Origin: Casuarina equisetifolia
Lineage: Eukaryota > Streptophyta > Magnoliopsida > Fagales > Casuarinaceae
Length of the DNA: 64,000 bases
Direction: 5' to 3'
Assembly: GCA_028551475.1 (NCBI GenBank)
Contig: CM052355.1
Coordinates: 23,649,580 to 23,713,579, forward strand
Below the pieces are notes generated by a model that saw nothing but the letters and a program-made list of their open reading frames with translations, was not told the origin of the DNA and searched no databases. Positions 1 through 11,989 of this stretch are shown piece by piece (position 1 is the first letter of the stretch; each line of letters begins with the position of its first letter). The position numbers were made by a program, and so were the translations under genes.

Positions 1-613
1 CAAAACAAAATATGGGAAATATAGAACAAGTACATCACGAATAAGACATAACAAAGAGAATCACAAAATAACATAACATATCATTCACTTTAGTTCATCT
101 AATTGCAGGTATCTTGATTATTCTACACAATAATTAAGACTTCAGTTAGGGAGAGAATTAATTGGGTTACCCGTATTCCAAAAGTAGAGCAAGATGTTTT
201 AGGAGTTGTGTAGGTAACCCTGTAGAGTTGGGTTCTTGCCTTGTTAGTATCCCCTCTTATATGTTCTGCTGCATTTGACTGGATTCCCTAAGCTAGTTCA
301 ATAAAGCTTTTATTTATCAAAATACACTCAGATTGCTGGGCTGGCTACCTTCTTGACTATTTCTTCTTCACTTTTTTCTATTTTTTATCTTATTGTTTTC
401 CTGTTATTTCATATAAATTATTACGTCCAAAACACATCTTCCTATTCTTTTACTTTTTCTTTCTTTTTTTTCCTTGCTACTTTCCCCCCTACCATTAGAT
501 GACATCAGCAGAATGAGCAATCAAACTGTTCTAGCGACAGTCAAAAGTCATTCTGATTGGATCCTTTTTCTATTTTTTATCAACATATAGGAGTAAAATG
601 CAGTAGTAAGTAC
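1..613 (-). other. PAT intron sequence running off the window
   Basis: This lies downstream of the donor after the RVFVDYQ exon (intron starts at base 613 on the minus strand). I looked for the next family exon, expected to begin with a DEVIPHL-like stretch, and did not find it. The stretch is AT-rich with T-rich runs near 360-490 and no other gene. Confidence 0.7.
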
Positions 614-3600
614 CTGATAGTCCACAAATACCCTAGGGGGGGTACACCAAGCCCCCTTGTATTGCAGGCCCAAGGAACTCCCACCACTCAGAGCAGTTGT
701 AGCAGAACCTGATGGGGAGTACATTATATTAGGTAGTTCCTCGTCAACAGATGCTCCTGCTTGTTGCTCACTCATAGCTCTCATTGCCACAATAAACTCA
801 TAGGTTGTAATACCCTAATTCAACATGAGACAAAAAGGATAAGAAAACATTTAGGTGGACACAAAAGTTTGCTCAGAATAAGGAGAACACACGTTTTCAA
901 TATCTAATTGGAAGAAGACTTAGAGCTAGGATTCTAGCCCTGACCCAATTGTAGTTATTTCACAATACTAAAATCCAGAAACTGAAAAAACTATCGTATG
1001 GAAAAAAAAAATTATAGCAAAAACTTATCAGCCACTAACCTTTCTTATCAAAATTATGTGGAAAAAGAATAGTTCACCCAGGGGTATACAGGCCAGCATG
1101 GAAACTACAGTACATACAGCCTACAAAAGGGAGAATTAGGTCAGCATGAGGATTCTTCTTAAAAGCTATATACTCAAACAAAGAAATTAGTTTTGTTCCA
1201 CAGCATATTTGATAAGAAGTGTACCACAACTGTCGCAAATGGAGGACGAGTGAAACCATTTCCAAGTCGATCAATAATTTCATTCTCCATGCTTTTCTTG
1301 TTAACAAAGCAGCGAACTAGAACAGCAGTACCAACTCCAGCTTCAAAAACAAGCTAAAGATAAAGGGATTGGGGTCATTAATGAGCAAAAGAGGTCTTCT
1401 TTCCAAATGGTTAATAAAGTCCAAGACATACCCAAACAACACTAATGGCCATGAGAGCAATAAAAGTGACATAATTTTTGTGCCCTACACAATTATTAAG
1501 CCACTGCAGCCATACAATAAAGTTAGGTTAGAGTTGAAAAGATACTAGAATACAGGTAAGCAAGCTTGAATAGACTGCTAGGAGCAACATGAAGGTACCC
1601 GACAGTGATGATCAAAACCATCCACACATTTGTCACAACTTCGACAGTGTTTGCTGAATTTGCGAACCTGCAACATAAGTATCTAGGGTTAAAATACAGC
1701 CACGACCAGGGCCTGTCCTTGGTGTCCTGGCCAGAAACACAGAGATTTGATCTAATTTCAGGATATGTCTATCAGCCCAAGAGAATCTCTGAAAATGTTT
1801 GGTCCCTTGTCATATGCATCATTTTTCATAACAATGATTATGGTGACCTAAAGTCAGCAGACCAATCAAATCACCACATCTTTGGAAGACTATTGGGGGG
1901 ATAAATATTAATAGCAATAGATTAACACTTACAGTAGAAAGTTAAGTTTATAGGACATATGAATTCATTCATATAACTAATACTATATTACTTCTCTAAC
2001 ATGTGTAACTAGACGCTCCTTCATAAGTGACTTCCAACAGAAAGCATATTTGGCTTGGACGGAGATAAATCTGAGAAACTTAAGTTTAGATCTACTAACA
2101 TTTTAAAAATCAGAAAAAGTTATAGCGTGAATTGGTCAAAATTAGTAATGAATAAAACAAGGATTGGGAACCCAAGCAGCTGTCAACCATCTACATGAAA
2201 AGGTTGTAAATGCCTAAGAATTCCTGTTACTTGAGAAAACAAGTAATTAAGGGATCAATCAAGAGAGCCACCACAAATCACACTAAAGTTTCATAAGGAT
2301 AATCCAGCCAAAAGATATCAAAGTTCATTAAAGACGTACCCTACTCCAGTCTCATTAAGTATTCTCAAAGCTCATACTTCCATGACAACATATTATGCAA
2401 GCCATAATTGTTAACCCTTCCAAACAAATCTTACAACTAAGAAACTAGAAATGAACTTTGTTCACCTCAGCAAACTAAGCAATTCCACCAAAGTAGAATA
2501 AAACTGTATTTTCACCTTCTCTAAACCAAGACTGCCTGAAAACAATTAATTTGGAGGTTTGAGCAGTAGATGCCAATGACAAGATAATAGGTGTGGGTTT
2601 GATGCAGTCATGGGCACTTAAGTGGTTAAGAACTGACAATAGTGAGAGCGATGAGGCCATATTAAAGCATAGATGGTAACAAAATGATGGTTGAGGTAGG
2701 GCAAGGTAGCAGTAGCCCAATGAAGAGATTGGAGTTCAGATGGCGCAGATGACTGGAGTTTAAGTGGTGAGGGTTATGTCAAGTGGATGAATATAAGCTA
2801 CTGTTGCAAAAGTTAATATGGTAATGCAAATTTGATACCTAAAATTCTACATGCCCATCAATTGTCAAATTGAAATGATTACAATCCTCAGAGTACTATG
2901 GCAACATAACTGCAAACAGCTTCAAGACTACCCATACTGTGATTCTAATTTTCCTGCTGGGAAGTATATGATCATAAAGATTCCACCCATATTTGCAGAA
3001 TTAAAGGATAATCCGTTGACTAGCACTGCTAGTACTGATGCAAATTGACCTCAACAAACTACTTCATACTTGTGAAAATGTTATACCTCAGCATTGCACA
3101 ATGTGCAGAACAAGGCATCTTCACCATTTCCCTGTTCCTCAGCTTCCCTTTCCATATGGCAGTCTTCATGTACAAACAACAAACAGAACATTCCTCCAAT
3201 TTTAGAACAGGTGTTTCTGCTTTTTGGCTCAAATTGAATATTTACTCCCTCAATTTCACTAGATGAGCCTTTCTTACTGGGGTTAGCCTCTACAATAGAA
3301 CTTTTGGAAGCTGATGATAGAGAAGAATGTGCCCTACTAGCAGTTTCATCAAACTTTCTAGGCACATCTTTTACTGACAATCCACGATTTGCATTCAGTT
3401 TGTTTGTGCCTTCATGATTAAATTTATACATAATGCCAGGATCTGCCGGGTTGATTGCAGTGCATCGAACATAAAGAATGAAAACAAGGAATGCCTGTAA
3501 CCAGAGAAGACAAACAAAATTAGAAAAGTTCTATACTTGATTGATGAAAATGGCAATAGGAAAATTCCAATATCAAGATATCCTGATTGGGATAATGCAC

Positions 3601-6600
3601 AACATGAAGTACATCAGATATATATATGCTAGAGCTACCATAAGTAGTATTGCCAATCAGAAGGACACCAAAGTATTGTGGTAACAAACATCAATAATTA
3701 AATTCATTATGCTCAAAAGCCAGTACTTGAAATTTACCATTGTTTAAGGAAAATTACATGTTTCAGACTGAATTTTAGTCCTTGAAAGCTGAGGTTAATG
3801 GCCAATTATTGTAGAGCTATGTCCCTAAGGTACATACAAAGAATGGTTTGGATAAGAGATGTGTAAAGTTACCAGAACTGTTTTTCAAGCAACCAGCTTG
3901 CATAGACTTCTGGCAGCTACCAATATGGGTTTTGAAGGCAGGTTTGGAAGCATTAGAAGATTTGGAAAAAGTTCAGAAGAATCAAAGGTTTAAAGGATTT
4001 CAAAGGGTGTCAGATAAGGAGGTGGTTGTGGTTAAAAAGAAAAAGAAGAGATTATTGAAGTGCTGATTGCTGTTGCAAGTTGCGTCAGGAACAGGGCTTC
4101 AGAGTAGAAAGAAAGCCTCAGAGACATATCTCTTATGCCTTTCATAGATGTACATATTTACACTATACTCACAACTTCACATACAACGATGTATATTCCA
4201 ACAGAATAACTAACTCTAACTTAACCAACCAAGACAAACACAACTAATTTCACCAGTAAGCAAAAAAGTTAATAAACCTAATAAAACATTCCTAATACAA
4301 CAGTAATCTAAAACAGATAACTAAGAGAATATTCTCAAAAATAAATTGAGAATCAAGGAATTCTACCATATTCTATTTCTGCCTCCAGACATTCAGATGC
4401 CCACAATGCAGTCTAATGACTTCAAAACTGTGTAACACCAAAGCACTAATATTACAAGCTTCAAAAGCATCTAGGTTTTGGTTTGATTGGAGTGACATCA
4501 TGACACCATATTAGAAGCTCTAAAGCTGCAACAACTGAAATCAATTTAAAGAGAATTTTACTTTTAGTTCATGGCAAAACATTCTAGCCTGGTTAGAGAA
4601 AACTTGACATCAACCTTTGAAGTGTTTAAGAATAAGAACTATTGACTTCTACCTCAACCTATGTTTCTTTCACTTTTGGGAGCAATGTGATTGATAAGAG
4701 AAGTTTTCTTTAACGCTACACCATTAAGTACAGAATCACAAAGCCAGTGATTTGGGCAGATTCAACAACAAATTCTCTTTGCTCTTGCTGTATTGGTTCT
4801 TTGCAGTTTCCATCTTTGCCATGCATTTTTTAGTCTCTTTAATCTCTTTGCTTGCATCAATAATTTCTTTCTCCAGCTTCAGTGTCCCTGATTTCGATAT
4901 CATGACATTGCTGTTGGAAAACTTCCACAGTATTTTCCAATATAAATTATTTTGGTTGAGTGAAAGCCATCCCTTGGAATTTGACATTGTGATCATAACC
5001 ATCACTGGTTAGAGGAATTTGAATAGCATTTATCATTGCTGTTATCTCCATCATACTTATACTCAGAGTTTGAACTCCTTGGACAATGCCATTCCTTATG
5101 ACTCCAAATATTTTAAGGACCAAGGAAATTCAGTGAGAGGTCAATAAACGTGGCTTGGCGATCAATTAACAATTTGATTCTGTAAGAAGATAGGACCCTT
5201 TCATTTTGATACCAAAGTGAAAATCAATAGCTCTGAGAAATCTATTTGCAAGCTCTTGAAACAAGCTTTAAGACTGAAAGTTGGGTTTAGGGGATTACAG
5301 GCACTTTAGGGTTTGTGTGTAGAACAAGGTTTAGAAAAGATAGATTCCAAGGTGAAGAGGACTGCTCCTCAAGCAAACAGCTAGCAGCAATTTTTATTTT
5401 AGACAGAAACTCAATAATGTTTGGTAATATTTCGGAAAAATGAATTAAATATTGTGTTCTGAAAAGAATTTTTAAAAAAAGAAAAATTGAGACATGCTTT
5501 ATGCAGAATTTGTATTCAGAAAAATGTGTTCCACAAGCTCTATTAAAAAAAAAAACAAACAAACAAACAAACAAAACAAAACAAAACAAAATAACAAAAT
5601 AACAAAAAAAAAAGTCATTTATTTCTATTAAGTGTTCATTAAAAAGAATACACTAAGAATTGTTTCCATAGAGTGAAAAATTAAAAATAAAAGACGATAA
5701 AAGGGAGTTTGGAAACCCCCATCTGTGATGATTGCGCTGGAGACTGCTACATAGACCTTGTAAAAACCCTACGTTCACACACACCAGGACATCCACAGTG
5801 GCTTCTGTATACACGAAGTGGCTACCGAAGCAACAGCCATTCAAGGTTATGGTGCAGAACCAACGAGTTAGACACATATCTAACATATTTTCCTTAAATC
5901 CTATTTAAAAAATTCTAAGGCATGTGAAAATACCACCTAGGTTTTGTAAAGATTGAGGGATTAGTAAAGTCAAAGCAGTCAAGAAAAATCTATGGTAAGA
6001 ACTTGAAAGGGGTGAGGGAAGATGTATGATTTTAAGGTTGAAAATCAAAAAGAATCAAAAAATTGATCGTTGTTGAAAAGTATGATGTGAACAGTGACAG
6101 AGAGAAGAAGAGAAGAAGAAAGAGGGGAGCGAGCAAGCGAGAGAGAGAAAGAGAAAGGAAACAAGTCACACAGGCAGACACATGCCTTCCAAACCCAAGA
6201 TGCTCACTTCTTATAATTCAATGTTAAATTCTTAGAGGACAGAGGCATATTATTTTTTTTTATTTATTAAAAAAAAAAAAGAGGACGGTACCCTAACAAA
6301 TTTTATCAATACGAACAAGCAGAGGCGTATTATATGCTTTGGAAAATCCAAACTTTGCAAAATCATTCAAAAGGCACCAAGTGAACTCTTATTCCAGGCT
6401 GCATAAATTTTCAGTTACTCAATCTAAACTACATATTGAAACAAGGAAGCTTCTCTTACAAGGAAAAAGGCATGGAGGGGAAGAGAAAGATTTTAGTTCA
6501 TGAAAATCATATGAACTCACATACCACTGGAGAGTAGGTGGCAACTAGAATATACTCCCAAGTATGACCTCCAAGGAAAGGTGCAAAGAAAGCATAGAAT

Positions 6601-8816
6601 GCAACCACTAACAAGCAGAATACGGTAATTGCAACAACCTGTCCAAGCACAAGCCAAAATAGTGAAAATGTGTCAGAACACATGGGTAGTTGAAGCAAAA
6701 ATGAGAATTAAAATAAATAAGAAAATAAAATTTCACCCTCAATAAAATGGCAAATCGATCAATGCTACCCTGCCACAGTCCAAATGCATAATTATGAAAC
6801 ATGAAGCAATTAGCTAATATTTCAACTGTGAACCATTAGCCTAAACATCCATGACCAATATACATATACATCAATCAATACAACAATGCCATGATAAAAC
6901 ACTGATAACCTCTTTAATGGTTCCAGCATCTAATAAAATGAGAACAATCACTAGGATCGATATCCTTGCCAATCTCCAGCTTCTGTAGAGAGAAATAGCT
7001 CTCATAAAAAGCACAGAACCTTGCTTTAACCACAAGCCATTGCAATAGCAGGAACAAGAAAGTATCAAAGTTAATTAAGGACTGAAGTCCACAACAGTCT
7101 CAACCACTTAAAAATAAAAAAGACAAACAAAAAACAAGAACTGAAAATAGGGTCCTCTCCAAAATCGTCCAATTAGCAAGTAGGAATATCCAAGCAATTC
7201 AAACCTTATCCATCTCACCATATTGCTTACCACAAGCTAGTTTATTTCTGGTCATCTCCCCGCTTAATGTCAGATTTCCCAATGGTTTTCCACCTCAATA
7301 GATACCGAAATTTTTATTGGACGTTTTCTTGGTTGTTTGAAAATGATAAAAATGACTCAGATTGAACAAAAATCCAACAATAAAGCAATGAGAAAAAAAT
7401 TTCAATGGAAGTTGGAAGTGCTGCATCTGATACATTCCTTAAGTTTCTATTAACATGAGCACATAAAGGGAGATTGGGGAGCAAGGAAACAACAGATGGT
7501 GAGAGGAACAAATGTGGAGCTTGAAATCCAAAACAGTCAAAGATAAACAGAAATATTCTTCTAAATCTCGTGTTATAAGTTCCAAAGTCCTTTGAGCAAA
7601 AGAAAAAAAAAATGCATATGATCATTTAACTTTACCAATCCTAGAATAAACAAAGCAAAACTCTTGCTTTTCAGCACCCCCATTATTATCAAAACCTAAT
7701 TTACAAGCCATTGACTCTTTGTCCATAAAGAAACTAGAAGCAATAATACTTGACCCCACATACAGTAAGTTTCTACTTACTGAAAATAAAAGCCAACATG
7801 TACTAGATATTTTTGCACTGCAAAATACGACCCAAACATGTGATGCTTGCAAAAGATGCTGGGAACTTGTAACGGCCAAGGGCATTCTCTAGGCTTGAAC
7901 AATTAAGGTGGGCTAGCATTTGTGAAAAGGCACAAAAAAGGAAATACAATTTCACGAGCTAGATCTCATGGTCCAAGACTTTTTTGTCATGGCTGGTGGG
8001 TCTTGATTGGACCATGATCGAAAACACGAAAGCCACAATAACATATGAATTTCATCTTGATGTTACTAATATAACTGATGGAAAAAAAAAAAAATTTAAC
8101 TGTGGTTGCAAAAGAACCTCCATCCTGTTTTTACAAACTATAATTTCTCATACAATTGATAGATCACATTCATAATTTGTCATCCTCAGCCTACAAAATG
8201 GCCTAAGAGTATCCAGAAAATCAAACAGATAATTATGCATTCAAGATATACCGAAAAGATAGATACTAGCAAACTTAGAAGCTGCTTATGTACTCAATAC
8301 AAAAAAAGCTCCTGAACATCCCCTACAAGTTTGGAGTAAACAAAATGTCAATACTAAGTCCATATCATCTACACTGTCTGTGGCAACCAGAAAAGATGCA
8401 GTAATCAGCAAACCAAAAGTTAAACTCAGCGCTATTAGAAGAACTGGGATAAGATATAAATAAATGAACAAATCATAATAATAATAATAATAATTTACTA
8501 AGCGGATAGCAGACATAAAAACCGGCTAATGGAAAACTATACAACGGACAATTCAAAGAACACAAAAGAGAATGAAGGGCAAAGTCTTCCCCGGAGTTAC
8601 AGATAAGTTCATCCGAAAGGAAGCAAAAGATATTCGGGGAAAATCATAATTTGTCAATGTGATTCAGGGAAACAAATCCACTCACAAGTGATCTTAAGAG
8701 CTTCTCATACAACCATAACTACTCAGAACCAACTATATACTCTTTTAAACAGAATTAATTTCTGCACATACCTGAAAAGTGTGAGCAGGTAACTGCCATC
8801 CGTGTTTTCTCACCAT
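614..8816 (-). CDS. DHHC-type protein S-acyltransferase, 3' part outside window
   Basis: Palmitoyltransferase of the plant PAT family, which attaches acyl chains to cysteines of membrane-associated proteins. Coding exons in transcript order: 8772-8816, 6525-6638, 3087-3494, 1599-1667, 1432-1503, 1225-1353, 1040-1120, 614-814. All junctions are GT/AG and phase 0, giving 373 codons so far. The start is the ATG of [12 protein letters not shown]. Membrane segments lie near residues 16-37, 42-62, 225-250 and 280-304. A DPG motif is at 71-73. The cysteine-rich domain starts with C183 and C186, carries DHHC at 208-211 and ends in the WLNNCVG segment. The TTYE motif is at 309-312. The last exon visible ends in RVFVDYQ, and related proteins continue for several hundred residues, so the C-terminus lies before base 1. 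It resembles Arabidopsis At4g15080 and At3g22180, which neighbour FAR1 and FHY3. The family call is firm; the subfamily number is not assigned. Confidence 0.93.
1668..3086 (-). other. PAT intron 3
   Basis: Intron between the exon ending CTLCNAE and the exon beginning [10 protein letters not shown]-rich, no second gene seen. Open frames here (for example 1605-1904 plus, 2475-2720 minus) resemble no family I know. Confidence 0.75.
3495..6524 (-). other. PAT intron 2 (3.0 kb)
   Basis: Long intron between exon 2 (ends YSPV) and exon 3 (begins AFLVFILYV). It contains an A-rich AAAC/AAAAC microsatellite near 5548-5612, a purine-rich GA tract near 6098-6165 and an A/T-rich run near 6250-6282. I see no transposon domains or RNA gene. 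Confidence 0.75.
5548..5612. repeat. AAAC/AAAAC microsatellite
   Basis: A-rich simple repeat with units AAAC, AAAAC and AAATAAC in succession. It lies in intron 2 of the PAT gene. Confidence 0.85.
6639..8771 (-). other. PAT intron 1 (2.1 kb)
   Basis: Intron between the 45-bp first coding exon and exon 2. AT-rich with a short ATA/ATT run near 8477-8493. Nothing else recognised. Confidence 0.75.
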
Positions 8817-9480
8817 AACTGCGCCAGTTTAATAAAAACCAAAACCCTAATGCAGTCGAAAACTCACCTAGACCCAGCAAACAAACCGAGGAGAAAAAGA
8901 GTCGTAAATGGAGAGAAAGAAGCCAACAAGATTTCTTTCTCTCGGATTCGTTTCCTAGAAACCCCAACAAGAGAAAAAAGGAACTAAGGAAAGGAGGAAA
9001 AAAAATGAAGAAGAAGAAGAAGAAGAAGAACGAAAGCTATCACTCCTTAAGTGCCATCTCTCACTCCCCAGAGGAATTTTCTCGCTTTTCACTGAAGAAT
9101 GGGGAAAAAACAAAAATGATGTAAAGCAAAATCCCCCTCGGAAAGAAGCTCAATCAGTGAACAGAGCAAGGGGGAACAAGAAAGGAAGTGGAAGGATGAA
9201 GAACCGAGGAAATGACAAAAACAAACAGCAAAAAAGCGTTAGGCGTTGACGCACTTTACACTCTTGAGAGCCAAATTTTGATTATGCAAGAATCATGAAT
9301 TTGTACATGCGTATGGAGGGGAAGGAAAGGAAGGAGGAACAGGAGCAGGTATGCTTTGGTAGAAAAGAAGGTGTATGAGATTAATGCTCCGCTTCCTTTT
9401 CGCGCTGTCCCACCTTTTTATTATTCTTTCAAATTAATTTAATAAAAGGGCAGCTGTAAACAATATCACTAACAGGTTCT
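8817..9480 (-). promoter_or_regulatory. PAT 5' leader and promoter region
   Basis: The region upstream of the PAT start codon, read on the minus strand. It holds a trinucleotide run (GAA on plus, TTC on minus) near 9006-9031, the pyrimidine-rich type common in plant 5' leaders. The transcription start cannot be fixed from sequence alone. A change to AT-rich sequence near 9415-9450 may mark the promoter. Confidence 0.45.
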
Positions 9481-9540
9481 CCATGGACAACGTTTTTGTC
9501 TCTGACGTTGCTGCAAAAGCAACTTTTGTTCTTTTTTATT

Positions 9541-9600
9541 TCCTTCTTTTCTTTTCTATTCTTTTCTTTTCTTTTCCTTTCCTTTCCTTTCCTTTCTGAA
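9541..9600. repeat. TTTTC/TTTCC pyrimidine repeat
   Basis: Tandem pentanucleotide pyrimidine tract, TTTTC grading into TTTCC. It creates a long artefactual open frame on the plus strand that I do not call a gene. Confidence 0.85.
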
Positions 9601-11270
9601 GGCAAATTTCATTTCACAGAAGAAGAGGAGACGCTGGTGGAGGAGAGAGACTGGCAGGCGGCTTTCGACTTGCCTGACCAACATCCAAACCAAGTTCTCC
9701 AAAAAGGATACCAACCTCTCCATAAATTTATCTTCTCTTCTTACGAGAAGAACGAGAAATTTTGTAGGATTTACACCCAACTGAGCCTTTTTAACAAGCA
9801 CATGATTTTTTTTCTTCACTCATTCTCAGCGTGCTCGTATTCGATATGGGAAAAAATGATTAGCATCGGTGCTCCCGGTGCAACTGGTGATCTCAAGCCT
9901 TTCCATTCCGGGAAATCTTCAGTTTTAAGTACAACCACGACAGGCGATGCCCTGCGCAAAAACATGCCAATTAGATAAGACAAGATGATTTTTTGAGTAT
10001 AGAAGCAGACAAGTGGTAGGATGAACTTTAGTTGGATTTCTATCGTAGTGACCTAATCAGCCATGCATAAGTACGAATCCGATGGAACATGACGTTTACA
10101 ACCTTCTTGTGTGTAATGTTTTGCTAATTGAAGACTGCTGAGAGCTGGTACTGCCCCCACCTTCAGCCCTTCGCTCTTCTTGAATAAAAGAACAAATAAA
10201 GTAAATGGAGAGAATTGGGGTGGGGTGGCCTGTGAGTAGACCACCTTTTCTCCTTTGAAAAACCAATTAGACCTTGACCACTTCTGACAAGGCTCTGGGA
10301 ATGCGTGACTCCATCCACTTTCTCCCTCGGCTTAAACTTTTCAGCACCACCACAATTATTAAAAGAAAAAGAAAAATAGAAAGTAATTCATTTTATCCAA
10401 CTTTTTTTCTTTATCCACTTTGATTGTTATAAAATAATCATCATCCGGCCTTTTTATCGTTTATCTTAAACCACTCGTTTACACAGTCTAGATGTTAAAT
10501 CTAATATTAAAAGAAATCTCAAGCAGCGCAACATCTACTCCTAACTAAGTTATGGGTTTGTTAACTCTTTTTTAATTATTTCATTTAACCAAAAGAGCTG
10601 TCATTTGCATTTTTTGGTTAGGCACATTTAAGATTTTCTTTCTTTTGTCATTTGACAGGATAAATTTCCAGTTTTGAAAAGGAAGAAATAAATTCACAAG
10701 AAAGATAATTGATTCTGGGCTTTTCAACGGCTAAGTTATAAATATGACTAATTTTATGAAAGATGGAATGTCAATTAATACGAAGAGAGAGATTTTTTTA
10801 TGCAACTTGAATATTATTAACGTTATAGATGCACAAAGGAATTCACGAGGCTAATTACATTTCTGTACTTGAAGTTTTAGAATTTGTACTTTACTCCCTC
10901 TGAAGCGAAACCTCTTATCATCCCGTTGTCCCAACCATTAGAATCACACTCCGTAAAGTAAAGCTCCTGTTTTAGCTTAGGGAACTCACTTGACTCATTA
11001 TTTTCCAATTTTAGAGGTTTAATAAAATACATTAGTTAGAAAATTTCACTTTTCAAATATTTAGTCCACTGTTCAAAAAATCAAATTTCAGATACACAAT
11101 TTCAAAGTGTTCTAGTTTATTGGTAGAATGCTCAAATATTTCGCATCTTTGAATATAGAAATTAAGCTAAAAGTATGCAAACATCCACTAGTTCGAGTTA
11201 GGCACTCACAATATATGTATGAAAACCATATGCCTAAATTAGAAAACCCTCTCTAAGGAGAGCCTTTAAG
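9601..11270. other. Intergenic, no gene recognised
   Basis: Unique-looking intergenic DNA, AT-rich after about 10,360. The open frame through 9496-9978 begins in the pyrimidine repeat and resembles no known protein. Confidence 0.55.
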
Positions 11271-11274
11271 TCAC

Positions 11275-11462
11275 TTTCCTTGCCATTAGTCATCAACCAA
11301 TACCATCTAAGAAAGAAAGCGTTTGAATTGCTTCCCTTTCCAATGGTTAGTCAATCAATTTCATTTAGGAAGGAAAGAATTTGAATTGCTTTCTTCTCTA
11401 ATGTTACTAGGAAGAAAAACATTTGATTTGCTTTACTTTCAAGTTGTCAGTCAGTCAATGAC
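11275..11462. repeat. Three degenerate tandem copies of a ~63-bp unit
   Basis: Three successive blocks each carry a GAAAG-like run, then TTTGAATTGCTT or TTTGATTTGCTT, then TTC and AGTCA. The copies run roughly 11275-11340, 11341-11403 and 11404-11462. Copies differ by substitutions and short indels, so the array is old. Confidence 0.7.
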
Positions 11463-11989
11463 ATAAATATGGCTAACGTTGAATCAGTGATGTGCCAATT
11501 GATGTGGAATTTCTACTAGTATTGCTTGAAAATAGACTAGGTATTCTACACCTTAAACTTGGATTGAAGTAGCTAAAGATATCTAGAGGAGAGGCTCTAG
11601 GTGAAAATGTCTCCATATTGATATGGGAATGGTAATGAATGAATGTCAAGTTGACCACTAGCAACACATTTTTAGATAAACTGAAAGTCCATTTTCTTAG
11701 AAAACGAGCATTTAACTTTCTCACTAAAAGCAATGAGAAGAATGGAGCAAATGTTTGGAAACTATTTTAGGCAACAAGATATAAACATTTACTTAAAGAA
11801 TAAGAGTTCCAAAATTGTTTATTTTGTACAACTTACATAAGGGTATAAAAGTAAACATGTATACATAGTAAAATGAGTCCCACTTATAGGCCCTTATATG
11901 GTAGGCAACCCAATACTTTCCCTCAAGCTAAAGATTCATAAAAATAAAATACTTCAAGCTTACCTAGAAAGTAATGATGTTGCTTCCCA

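Noticed and set aside
9496..9978. 160-codon open frame
   Set aside because: It begins in a pyrimidine microsatellite (Phe/Leu/Ser-rich), has no family resemblance and has no splice context.
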